NCBI GenBank assembly: GCA_025060505.1
Contig: JANXBU010000009.1
Coordinates: 15,319-79,318, forward strand
Direction of reading: 5' to 3'
Source of the DNA: Candidatus Calescibacterium sp.
Lineage (GTDB): Bacteria; Calescibacteriota; Calescibacteriia; Calescibacteriales; Calescibacteriaceae
Length of the DNA: 64,000 nt
The position numbers and the translations under genes were made by a program. Within the stretch, counting starts at the first letter, position 1. Each line of letters starts with the position of its first letter. Of this stretch, positions 24,363-33,451 are shown piece by piece. Under the pieces are notes generated by a model. It saw only the letters and a program-made list of their open reading frames with translations. It made no database searches and was not told the DNA's origin.

Positions 24363-27005
24363 TTATTTAGCTTTGTTTTTTAGTATCTTGCGCAGGACAT
24401 ACGGAAGAATTCCACCGTGTCTTATATAATCCACCTCAACATAGGTATTTATCTTTGCAATAACCTGAAACTTTACAGATTCACCGTTCGACCTTACCAT
24501 CTCAACTTCTATTTCCTTCTGTGGAGCTAAATCCTTCAATGGTATGTTGAAGATCTCCGATCCATTTATTTGAAGTTCCTTGAGATTGGTAGATTTGAAC
24601 TGCAAGGGAACTATTCCCATACCAACAAGATTACTTCTGTGAATTGTCTCAAAGCTTTCTGCTATAACTGCTTTTATTCCAAGCAAGGCAGGACCTTTGG
24701 CAGCCCAGTCTCTTGAGCTTCCGGAACCATACTCCTTTCCTGCAATAACCAAAAGGGGAACACCGTCTTTTTTGTACATCTCCGATGCTTCAAAAACAGA
24801 AACTACTTTTCCATCATAAACCGTGTAGCCTCCTTCAAGGTCCACCATAAGATTTTTAAGTCTTATGTTCGCAAATGTACCTCTGACCATAACCTCCCAG
24901 TTTCCTCTCCTTGCTCCGTAGTTATTGAAATCAACTGGTTTAACTCCTCTTTCAACGAGATACTTTCCAGCAGGTGAGTCTGCTTTTATATTTCCAGCCG
25001 GAGATATATGGTCTGTTGTAATGCTATCGCCAAGAATAAGAAGGAGCCTTGCACCTTTTATATCTTTTATTTCTTTCGGTTCATCTATCTCAAAATTTTC
25101 AAAAAACGGTGGGGCTTTTATGTAAGTTGAGTTTTGATCCCAAGAATATGTATCCGATTTCGGAGCTTTCAATTTCTTCCATTCTTCTGTTCCCTCAAAA
25201 ACATTTGAATACTTTTTTTTGAAAAGTTCCGAAGAAATAATTGAAGTGAATCTTTCAACTTCTTCTTTCTGTGGCCATATGTCTTTTAGGTACACTGGAT
25301 TACCGTTTGGATCGTACCCAATTGGCTCTTCAAGAAGGTTTATATCTATTCTTCCAGCAATCGCGAATGCGACAACAAGAGGTGGAGACATAAGGAAGTT
25401 AGCTCGAGCAGAAGGATGGATCCTCGCTTCAAAGTTTCTGTTCCCACTCAAAACCGAGACAGCTACAAGATTTTCTTTCTTTATAGCTTGCTCAATTTTT
25501 TCGTTTATTGGTCCACTGTTTCCTATACAAACCGTACAGCCATATCCAGTTATGTGAAATCCAAGAGCTTTCAGATATGGCATCAGCCCAGCTCTTTCGA
25601 GATACTCCGCAACTACCAGAGAACCTGGAGCATTTGAAGTTTTAACATATCCCGGAACCCTCAGTCCTCGTTCCACAGCCTTTTTCGCTAAGATACCAGC
25701 TCCTATCATAAGATGTGGATTTGATGTATTCGTGCAACTTGTTATAGCAGAAAGCACAACAGATCCATCTCTGAGCTTTATTCTTTCTGTCTCGTTCAGA
25801 TCAACTTCTACCTCCTTTTTTTCCCTGCCCAAGTATGAAATAAACTTTGACTTCAGATCTCCGAGCGAGATTCTATCGTGAGGTCTCGATGGACCGGCAA
25901 CAGATGGCTCAACTTTTTCAAGATCAATCTCAACAACATCATCGAATTCAATCTTGGATTCATCTTCATAAAAGAGCATGTTTCTTTTAAGATAAGCTTC
26001 AACAATTTTCAGATGTTTCTTTGATCTACCTGTAAGTTCGAGGTATTTCAAAGTTTCGCTATCCACAGGAAAGAATCCGCATCTTGCACCGTATTCTGGA
26101 GACATATTAGATATTGTTGCTCTGTCTGGAACAGAAAGGTTCTTGAGTCCCGGCCCGAAGAATTCAACGAACTTATCAACAACTTTCTTTTTTCTCAGAA
26201 TCTCTGTTATGGTAAGAACTATGTCTGTAGCCGTGACTCCTTCTTTTGGTTTTCCAATCAACTTGACACCTACTGTTTCCGGAACAACAATGTAGTTCGG
26301 TTCTCCGAGCATAACAGCTTCAGCTTCTATTCCACCAACACCCCATCCTAAAACTCCTATTGCGTTTATCATTGTTGTATGTGAGTCTGTTCCGAGCAAA
26401 GTATCCGGAAAGAGTATTGGTTTCTTTCTCTTATTTGATTTTTCTACTCTCACAACATCTGCCAAAAATTCAAGATTTACCTGATGAATTATTCCGGCTC
26501 CTGGAGGTATAACTCTGATATTCTTGAAGTTCTCCTGCGCCCACTTTAAAAACTCGTATCTTTCTCTGTTTCTCTCAAATTCTTTTTTTGTGTTGAGCTC
26601 AAAAGCTAAATCCATTCCAAAAAAGTCAACCTGAACTGAGTGATCTATAACAAGGTCGCACCTTTTTATTGGGTTTATAATCTTCGGATCTTTTCCAAAC
26701 TTCTTTGCAACATCTCTCATAACTGCTATATCTGTTATAAGAGGAACTCCAGTGAAATCCTGAAGAATTACTCTTTCTGGAAAAAACGGTATCTCGCTGC
26801 CCTTTTTTCTTTTAAGGAGAAGATCAATGTGCTCCTCTTTTACTATTTTTTCTCTTTCGTCTTTTTTATCATCTTCCAAATCCTTGTATCTCAAAAGATT
26901 TTCAAGAAGTATTCTTAGTGAGTATGGAAGTTTTTTCGTTTCCTCAAAACCCTTGATTGAATAGAAACCATAACTCCTTCCATCAATAGATATATTTGAG
27001 AACAT
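24363..27005 (-). CDS. acnA: Aconitate hydratase
   Basis: The 880-residue protein is a full-length AcnA-type aconitase converting citrate to isocitrate via a [4Fe-4S] cluster. Visible motifs include FPDTLLGTDSHTTM, GWGVGGIEAEAVMLG, SAITSCTNTSNP (first cluster Cys) and GYGCTVCIGNSG (other two Cys). The C-terminal swivel domain carries LGDSITTDHISPAG, EYGSGSSRDWAAKGP and ESFETIHRSNLVGMGI. Length and the linker place it with AcnA/IRP rather than AcnB. It belongs to the TCA cycle in the cytosol. It may be cotranscribed with yggS downstream. Confidence 0.95.
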   Translation of the reverse strand: MFSNISIDGRSYGFYSIKGFEETKKLPYSLRILLENLLRYKDLEDDKKDEREKIVKEEHIDLLLKRKKGSEIPFFPERVILQDFTGVPLITDIAVMRDVAKKFGKDPKIINPIKRCDLVIDHSVQVDFFGMDLAFELNTKKEFERNRERYEFLKWAQENFKNIRVIPPGAGIIHQVNLEFLADVVRVEKSNKRKKPILFPDTLLGTDSHTTMINAIGVLGWGVGGIEAEAVMLGEPNYIVVPETVGVKLIGKPKEGVTATDIVLTITEILRKKKVVDKFVEFFGPGLKNLSVPDRATISNMSPEYGARCGFFPVDSETLKYLELTGRSKKHLKIVEAYLKRNMLFYEDESKIEFDDVVEIDLEKVEPSVAGPSRPHDRISLGDLKSKFISYLGREKKEVEVDLNETERIKLRDGSVVLSAITSCTNTSNPHLMIGAGILAKKAVERGLRVPGYVKTSNAPGSLVVAEYLERAGLMPYLKALGFHITGYGCTVCIGNSGPINEKIEQAIKKENLVAVSVLSGNRNFEARIHPSARANFLMSPPLVVAFAIAGRIDINLLEEPIGYDPNGNPVYLKDIWPQKEEVERFTSIISSELFKKKYSNVFEGTEEWKKLKAPKSDTYSWDQNSTYIKAPPFFENFEIDEPKEIKDIKGARLLLILGDSITTDHISPAGNIKADSPAGKYLVERGVKPVDFNNYGARRGNWEVMVRGTFANIRLKNLMVDLEGGYTVYDGKVVSVFEASEMYKKDGVPLLVIAGKEYGSGSSRDWAAKGPALLGIKAVIAESFETIHRSNLVGMGIVPLQFKSTNLKELQINGSEIFNIPLKDLAPQKEIEVEMVRSNGESVKFQVIAKINTYVEVDYIRHGGILPYVLRKILKNKAK

Positions 27006-27145
27006 GATTTTTGATTAGTGAAAAGGAATTTTGCTTTGTTTTTTAATGAAATTTTATTTGTTTATTCTAATCAAACTGTATTTGCATGATTTTGAATAAA
27101 ATTATGCTGATTTTAAATACAAGCACCTAAATTGAATATACCAAT

Positions 27146-27946
27146 TTATCTCTGAACTTTTTTAGCCATATACTCACCAATTGCGTTTATGCTCCATACG
27201 AGCAGGAAAATCAAGACAGAAGGTATTATGATAAATCTCGGATATATTGATATGGCTCTGAATCCCTCTTCCGCAAGCACTCCCAGAGATGATGTTGGAG
27301 GTTTGAGACCAAGACCTATAAAAGATAATCCAGATTCTGTTAGTATAGCTGTTGGAACCCTCAAAACAAGCATAACAATCACGTAGTTTATTATATTTGG
27401 TATTATATGTTTGAAAAATATTCTGAGCGTTGAGTTTCCGACCAAAATAGCAGATGCGATAAATTCCTCGTTTTTGAGTTTGACGACCTCTCCTCTTATT
27501 ACTCTTGCAACAGAAAGCCAAGCTCCAAGAGAAATAGCAGCTATTATAGCAATCTCACCCTGCCCTATTACAAGAGATATAAGAACAATCAGAATTATGT
27601 CTGGAATAGAAATAAAAAAGTCAATAAACCGCATAATCAGAACATCCACTATGCCGCCAAACCAACCAGATATTATCCCTATCACAGTTCCGAGTATTGT
27701 AGCTATCAGAGCAGCAGTTATCGCAACTCTTAGAGATATACCGAGACCATAAGATGTTCTTGCAAGAAGATCTCTTCCTATTTCATCTGTTCCAAATGGA
27801 TGTTCAAGAGAAAATCCTTCAAGCGTCCTTTCTGGAAACTGCTCATAATAAGTATAAGGTAAAATCGGATATGAAAGAGCAAAAAGAAAAAGAGCTATAA
27901 GAATGAAAACAGCTATCCTAACATCTGTTGGCAATTGTTTCAACAT
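27146..27946 (-). CDS. Oligopeptide/dipeptide ABC transporter permease (DppC/OppC type)
   Basis: The 266-residue inner-membrane protein has an N-terminal helix, the HPFGTDEIGRDLLARTSYGLGISLRV segment diagnostic of the DppC/OppC branch (quoted in parts: HPFGTDEIGRDLLAR), five further helices and the EAA loop VIRGEVVKLKNEEFIASAILVG. The C-terminal GLSFIGLGLKPPTSSLG is also family-typical. Its DppB partner, ATPases and binding protein are absent here, so it is an orphan or part of a scattered transporter. Confidence 0.88.
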   Translation of the reverse strand: MLKQLPTDVRIAVFILIALFLFALSYPILPYTYYEQFPERTLEGFSLEHPFGTDEIGRDLLARTSYGLGISLRVAITAALIATILGTVIGIISGWFGGIVDVLIMRFIDFFISIPDIILIVLISLVIGQGEIAIIAAISLGAWLSVARVIRGEVVKLKNEEFIASAILVGNSTLRIFFKHIIPNIINYVIVMLVLRVPTAILTESGLSFIGLGLKPPTSSLGVLAEEGFRAISIYPRFIIIPSVLIFLLVWSINAIGEYMAKKVQR

Positions 27947-28114
27947 TATAAGTAAAACAATGTAAAATAATTTAAAGATTTATACGATTCACAATTTTCC
28001 TCTCAAATTTCATTTTCTTTTCAGGGAATTCTTTAATTCATATTTCAGGTCGGCGAATTTATGAAAAAGAACTTATTATGTAAAATATTGAAGAACTATA
28101 ATTAAAATAATGAG

Positions 28115-28777
28115 ATGAGGTGGATAAAGAGAAAGGAAGAGATCAATAAAGAAAAAATCAGTAAGGTAAGGAAGAGGGGACAAAAAACAAGAGAGAAGAT
28201 CATAAAAGTCGCTACGAAGCTTTTTGGCAAATACGGATTCGCCGGAACAAGTATGGACGAAATATCTGAAAAGGTTGGAATAAAAAAAGCTTCACTGTAT
28301 CATCATTTTCCAAGCAAACAAGATATATATTTTGAACTCATAGATAAAGTTCTTACAGAAATCCTTGATATATTTCAAATATCGTTCACATCAGATGACA
28401 TAATAAAAGATTCCGAGATGTTCTTTGAGAAAATAATGGACTACATATCAAAAAATCAGGATTATATAAAAATACTCGTCAGAGAGCTTCTTGATGAGAA
28501 CATACCAATAAGACAGCTTTCACAAGAATATGTTCCAAAACTTCTTAACTTCGGAGAAAAGATAATCGGTGAGGGAGTGAGAAAAGGAATTTTTCGCGAA
28601 GGTATTGATCCAATCCAACTTTCTGTGACTCTAACAGGTGCAGTTCTGATATATTTTTTATTTATACCTATCTTAGATCCATTCATTCCAAATCCGCTGA
28701 GCAAAAAATCAATTGAGACAAGAGTAAAACACATGGTAGATATATTCTTAAACGGAATAATACTGAGAAACAAATGA
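28115..28777 (+). CDS. TetR-family transcriptional regulator
   Basis: The 220-residue protein has a basic N-terminal tail and a TetR helix-turn-helix at about 24-70: KVATKLFGKYGFAGTSMDEI, then VGIKKASLYHHFPSKQDI. The rest is the helical ligand-binding domain, ending in hydrophobic helices. It lies 69 bases before an acyl-CoA dehydrogenase gene on the same strand, with a palindrome between them. This suggests a FadR/PsrA-like role in sensing acyl-CoA, by inference only. Confidence 0.9.
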   Translation: MRWIKRKEEINKEKISKVRKRGQKTREKIIKVATKLFGKYGFAGTSMDEISEKVGIKKASLYHHFPSKQDIYFELIDKVLTEILDIFQISFTSDDIIKDSEMFFEKIMDYISKNQDYIKILVRELLDENIPIRQLSQEYVPKLLNFGEKIIGEGVRKGIFREGIDPIQLSVTLTGAVLIYFLFIPILDPFIPNPLSKKSIETRVKHMVDIFLNGIILRNK

Positions 28778-28812
28778 AAAAGAAAACCTGATACAAAAAA
28801 TCTGTAATATTA

Positions 28813-28825
28813 TATAAGCCTTATA
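28813..28825. promoter_or_regulatory. Candidate TetR operator palindrome
   Basis: TATAAG-C-CTTATA, a perfect 13-base palindrome about 20 bases before the acyl-CoA dehydrogenase ATG and after the TetR gene. Position suits a repressor site, but it is short for TetR-family operators and AT-rich. Confidence 0.35.
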
Positions 28826-28846
28826 GATGTAGAGAAAATATATGTT

Positions 28847-30118
28847 ATGAAACCAGATGGAATAAACTTCAATCCTCCACAGGAAGTAAGGCAGATAATC
28901 GACTCGATGTTCAAATTCATAGACAACGAAATAGTTCCGCTTGAGAAGGAAAACAAAAAGGTTCTGGAAGATGAAACCAAAATGTACGATGAAAACTTAT
29001 ATCTGAAAAAAGAGGTTCAGGAACTAAGAAGTTATGTTAGGAAGAAATCAGCAGAAGCGGGATTTTATACTATATTTGTTCCTGAAAGTCTTGGTGGTAG
29101 CGGGTTCGGCCCTCTTTCTTCGGTATTTATAAACATAAAGCTTCACGCAAGGTATGGTCCCGGGCGCCCGCTTATAACTCCAGGAAGAGGTTTGCTTGTA
29201 TCCCCACTTATGGCTGGCTTCGTAGATGGGCCATCTTCTGTAATCGCAGAAATGACAGATGAACTGAAAAAACAAGTTCTACCCGGATTACTTAAAGGTG
29301 AAAAAACACAGTGCTTTGCTCTTTCTGAACCAGAAGCGGGCTCAGATGTATGGTCTATGAAAACACGAGCGGAAAGAAAAGGAAAAAACTGGGTTATAAA
29401 TGGAATAAAGCAATGGATAACAAACGGTCCATACGCAGATTACGCGGTTGTTTTCGCAGTAACAGATACAGAACTTCTCAAAGCTAAAAAGGGCGGAATC
29501 ACAGCTTTCTATGTAGAAAAAGAAAGAGGTTGGAAGGTTCAATCAATAATACCATACATGGGACACTTTGGATCCGATACAGCTATTTTATCATTTGACA
29601 ATGTTGAGGTTCCAGAAAGCCACGTTATAGGTGAAGTCAATTTTGGATTTCTGAAAGCTATGGAAGGAATAGACATCGGACGCCTTGCAATAGGAGCAAT
29701 ATGCAGCGGACTTTCAGAATGGGCTCTGAACGAATCAATTGAATACTCAAAACAAAGAAAAGCTTTCGGGCAAACAATTTCTGAATATCAGGCGATTCAA
29801 TTTATGCTTGCCGATTCATATCTGGATACCTACACATCACAAACTCTTTGCATACACTGTGGATGGCTCGCAGAAAACTCAGAAAAACCACCGATAAAAG
29901 AAATATCAGCAGCAAAAGGATACTGCGTAGAAGCCTGCCAACGTGTCTTTGATAGAGCCATACAAATATTCGGCGGAATGGGGCTCACCAACGAACTAAG
30001 ACTACAAGACGGGTTCAGACTCGCGAGAACCTACAGAATACCAGATGGAACATCCGAAATCCAGAGAAGAACAATAGCAAGAAGACTCCTTAAAGGCGAT
30101 ACATCTGTTGTGTTCTGA
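28847..30118 (+). CDS. Acyl-CoA dehydrogenase
   Basis: The 423-residue flavoenzyme has CFALSEPEAGSDVWSMKT and WVINGIKQWITNGPYAD for FAD and substrate, GSDTAILSFDNVEVPE, YSKQRKAFGQTISEYQAIQ, and the C-terminal QIFGGMGLTNELRLQ. The closing motif is IPDGTSEIQRR: Asp stands where medium-chain enzymes have the catalytic Glu (EGTSEIQR), so the base may be that Asp or lie elsewhere as in isovaleryl-type enzymes. It oxidises an acyl-CoA to the 2-enoyl-CoA, passing electrons to ETF. Likely controlled by the adjacent TetR. Confidence 0.88.
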   Translation: MKPDGINFNPPQEVRQIIDSMFKFIDNEIVPLEKENKKVLEDETKMYDENLYLKKEVQELRSYVRKKSAEAGFYTIFVPESLGGSGFGPLSSVFINIKLHARYGPGRPLITPGRGLLVSPLMAGFVDGPSSVIAEMTDELKKQVLPGLLKGEKTQCFALSEPEAGSDVWSMKTRAERKGKNWVINGIKQWITNGPYADYAVVFAVTDTELLKAKKGGITAFYVEKERGWKVQSIIPYMGHFGSDTAILSFDNVEVPESHVIGEVNFGFLKAMEGIDIGRLAIGAICSGLSEWALNESIEYSKQRKAFGQTISEYQAIQFMLADSYLDTYTSQTLCIHCGWLAENSEKPPIKEISAAKGYCVEACQRVFDRAIQIFGGMGLTNELRLQDGFRLARTYRIPDGTSEIQRRTIARRLLKGDTSVVF

Positions 30119-30169
30119 GCTTCATATACTGCAAAAATAAATAATTAATAACCTATACAATCCCCCACA

Positions 30170-31712
30170 CTACAATTTCTCCCATTCAAAATTCACGACG
30201 TTTCTTTTTTGCACACTGAAATCTACTCCTATCAGGTATATCTCATTGAATTTTCCAGTGTATTTCTCCCAGTAACGTTTTGACTTTATCTGCTCCAATG
30301 CCTTACTCTGAACATTATCTATCTCCAAAACTTTGAATTCAAATATATAGCACTTATCACCTAATTTAACCGTCAGATCTATTCTTCCCTCGTTTGTTAT
30401 ATCCTCACCCACTACATCTAATCCAGTTGATTGAAACAGAGTATATACAACACTTGCGCAAAATGATTCATATTTGTTTAAACCTATGTACCAAAAATAC
30501 TTGATGCAAAAATACTCTTTATCAGCTCAACTATTTCATCAATGTTTCCATTCATAAACGCAAGTTGCAACTTCAGTGTTAGTCTGAAACTTTCTGATCT
30601 GTTCTGCACAACATAACCCAGTATGTAAGAGTTTAGAGAAATCTTTACTTCCTTGTTTGGATATGTCAGCACATAGATAATTCCCGTTGCAGCTTCCTTA
30701 ACTTCCTTATTGTTAGGTATCCAGTTTGAAACAAAAGATTCTCTGGCTCTATAAAGTCTATATCAAAATAACCGAGTAAATTCTCGTTTGCAAAAAGACT
30801 CTCTAGATCCGGTATATGAAACCTCTTGTTAATCAAAAGCTTTACAAGAAAAGCAGGTGTTCCCGTCTCAAACCAGTATGGTCTGAATACCTTTTCTGAT
30901 AAATACAATAGAACATCAAATGGATTATATACTGGCTCCCCTAACCAAGAATATCCATTATACCACGTCCTTATATCTTCCAAATTCAATCCTGCCAGCT
31001 CCGGTGCAAATACCTCCTCAAACTCCTTCTGTGTATACCCGCATATCGTCGCATACTCCCTATTCAGTGTTATGTCTTGCAGCTGATTTATCCCTGAAAA
31101 CAACGATACCTTTGAAAACTTACTTACTCCAGTTATAAATACAAACCTCAAATACTCATCCGCACCCTTCAACACAGAATAAAAATTCTTCAACTTCTCT
31201 CTTATCCTCAATACTGTCTCACTCTCACCCTCTATCCTATCAAGTATCGGTTTGTCGTACTCATCTATCAAAACTACCACCTTACTCCTGTATTTCTCAT
31301 ATAGGCTCACTATCAGCTCCTTCAATCGGTAATTTATCAGTCTCTTTCTCAACTTCACTCCGTAGTTCTCCGCATTCTCCAAAAGTATCTCAGACATCAC
31401 CTCCTCCAAGTTCTTCTCATCCTCAACTACACCATCTCCGAAATTTATCAGTATTACAGGATGAAATTCATCCCAGTTCCAGTTATTCTCCAAATATAAT
31501 CCCTCAAAAAGTTTCTTCTTTCCTAAAAACGCCTGTCTCAGTGTATCCAGAAACAAAGATTTGCCAAATCTACGAGGTCTTGATAGAAAGTAATATTTCC
31601 CCTCACTAGCGAGCTTTGACACAAAATATGTCTTATCTACGTAATAGTATCCATTAGTCCTCATTTCCTCAAAACTCTGTATTCCTATTGGGAGTTTCTT
31701 ACCGATTCTCAT
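30170..31712 (-). pseudogene. AAA-ATPase-like / PD-(D/E)XK nuclease family gene broken by two frameshifts
   Basis: One ancestral gene lies in three frames. The first piece (31712 to about 30706) starts LPIGIQSFEEMRTNGYYYVD and has the P-loop-like SRPRRFGKSLFL and LIDEYDKPI, as in the AAA-ATPase-like family (PF09820 type). It derails after FQTGYLTI; adding one base near 30705-30708 restores KEVKEAATGIIYVLTYPNKEV. A second lost base in the A5/T5 run at 30493-30497 separates SIFASS from YIGLNKYESFCASVVYTLFQ. The last piece has GRIDLTVKLGDKCYIFEFKV, the PD-(D/E)XK nuclease core (PF08011 type). Both lesions could be true decay or homopolymer read errors. Function of the family is unsettled. A second copy begins at 63792. 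Confidence 0.8.
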
Positions 31713-31819
31713 AACCTATAATCAAAATTTGAACCTCTGAAGCACGCAGAATTAATCTACAAGAAGTCATTATGTCTTCGTTCACCTGAAATTAAGAACT
31801 TTTCAGAAAATATGGAACC

Positions 31820-33265
31820 TCAATCCAAAGATATGTCAGTTCCTATAACAGTGGATATATACATATTCTCGTTTGAGCCACCTTGAGAAAGTGAAGATTG
31901 ATATTCAACTGCTTTTTTCCTTTGCTCCTCAATAGGTAAATTTTTATCTATATCAAAAGTCCATGGCCCAAGAATAATGAATCCGCCATCTTTGAAGCTT
32001 TGCAGACCGTCAAACTTTATTTCATCAAGCGGGGGATTACCAATGTAGTTTATGTCCCTTCTTGCTCTTTTATCTCTTCCGAGTATCGCTGTCTGACCAT
32101 CAAATGATGTATCAAACATATTACCGGTCATCATAGGATTAACATTGAAAGCTATGCTCTTTTTCCATGTTATGTCTATTTTTCGGAACTGGCAGCCCTT
32201 TCCTTCAAACAAAGCTATATGCGGATTTGTGCAACCGACATAGTATTCGGTCTGTATGCTCCCCATAGTAGAAGCAAGCCATTCATAAGTCTGCCAGTGC
32301 TTTAGCCCCCCAAGACCTGCCCAAGCTCCGGAATTCGCATCAGGCTGAAGAAGAACATCGCAACCTTTCTCATCAAGAGTCCTGATATACTCCGGAACAA
32401 AAGCGTCAAGACTTATTCCAATGCATACATCAATTGGAGTTTCTGGTATTCTGTAAACTTCAAGCTCCTCATAACTACTTGATGAGAACTGAAGATCGTT
32501 TTTCTCTGTTGGAACAAGATTTACCTTGCGTGTCTTGTGAACTATATCTCCTTGTGGAGAAAAAATAAAACAGGTATTCCAAACGTCTGAAGTAGTTGCT
32601 TCATAATAAAAGGATTTATCTTCAACAACTGGGTCAACAAATTTTTCAGATCCGCTTGTAAAATTTTTCTTATCCAAATATGGATAAGGAGTATTCTGAC
32701 ATGAAACCACATAGACTCCGTATTCTTTTGCAAAAGAAGAAAAGGTATTGTAGAAAACCCTCCACAAGGTATCAGTGAGCGCTAAGAATATCTGCCTACC
32801 CTGCATACCATCTATTTCTGGAAATTTATCTGTATAATACGAAATTGCACTGCCGATTTTACCCATAAGTAAAATTGAAGCTTGAAGAACAGATTTAGCC
32901 TGCTCTCTCGCATTTCTTCCATTTTCTCCGAAGAAAACAAGAGGCAGTCCAGCATGCTCTTCAAAAACAACTACGTTTTTATATCTCTTTGAAATATATG
33001 GTTTTATAATCTCCATATACTTCTTATACGATTGATAATATGATTCTTCGTCCACAACGTCTTTTTTGAGATCAAACCTGTGTCCAACAGCAAAAAATCT
33101 GACAGTCTTTGATGCATCAAGATTATCATTAAAGTCAAAAATTACGGCAATCTTCTCATCCCCATGAGTTCTGAATTCATTTAAAGAAGCACCCTTTTTT
33201 TTATCATCCTTCTGACTGCAAAAAAATAAAACTAAAACCAAAGAAAAAAGTATTCGCAAACGCAT
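31820..33265 (-). CDS. Lipoprotein with a nitrilase (carbon-nitrogen hydrolase) fold and Cys-to-Ser active site
   Basis: The 481-residue protein has a lipoprotein signal (FSLVLVLFFC, Cys16). The rest follows the nitrilase superfamily: the catalytic Glu in VVVFEEHAG (E103), Lys in HKTRKVNLVP (K247) and the nucleophile elbow IGISLDAFVPEY. The family has I-C-x-D-x-x-(F/V)-P-E there, so the nucleophilic Cys is Ser285 (AGT, one base from TGT). The following LLQPDANSGAW is also conserved. Such a change usually abolishes amidase chemistry, so it may be a binding protein or use Ser. Lipid anchoring outside the cytosol is itself unusual. Monocistronic, 100 bases upstream of the broken AAA gene on the same strand. 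Confidence 0.7.
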   Translation of the reverse strand: MRLRILFSLVLVLFFCSQKDDKKKGASLNEFRTHGDEKIAVIFDFNDNLDASKTVRFFAVGHRFDLKKDVVDEESYYQSYKKYMEIIKPYISKRYKNVVVFEEHAGLPLVFFGENGRNAREQAKSVLQASILLMGKIGSAISYYTDKFPEIDGMQGRQIFLALTDTLWRVFYNTFSSFAKEYGVYVVSCQNTPYPYLDKKNFTSGSEKFVDPVVEDKSFYYEATTSDVWNTCFIFSPQGDIVHKTRKVNLVPTEKNDLQFSSSSYEELEVYRIPETPIDVCIGISLDAFVPEYIRTLDEKGCDVLLQPDANSGAWAGLGGLKHWQTYEWLASTMGSIQTEYYVGCTNPHIALFEGKGCQFRKIDITWKKSIAFNVNPMMTGNMFDTSFDGQTAILGRDKRARRDINYIGNPPLDEIKFDGLQSFKDGGFIILGPWTFDIDKNLPIEEQRKKAVEYQSSLSQGGSNENMYISTVIGTDISLD

Positions 33266-33438
33266 ATAAAAAAGTTTATATATAACTCTGAAATTTTTAT
33301 TTTTTTATACACACATTTTGCACATTCTTGAATACAATCAAATCTTATACACATAAACAAAACCTCCAAAAAGATTCAAAATATAAACATCAAACAACCA
33401 TCAGAAAAAGCATATTATCATTTATAAATTTGGCTTTG

Positions 33439-33444
33439 TAAAAT
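33439..33444 (+). promoter_or_regulatory. Candidate -10 (TAAAAT) 7 bases before the ftsK ATG
   Basis: TAAAAT, seven bases, then ATG 33452; no Shine-Dalgarno. This is the clearest of the leaderless-type arrangements among the plus-strand genes, though no convincing -35 was found. Confidence 0.35.
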
Positions 33445-33451
33445 TGTCTTT

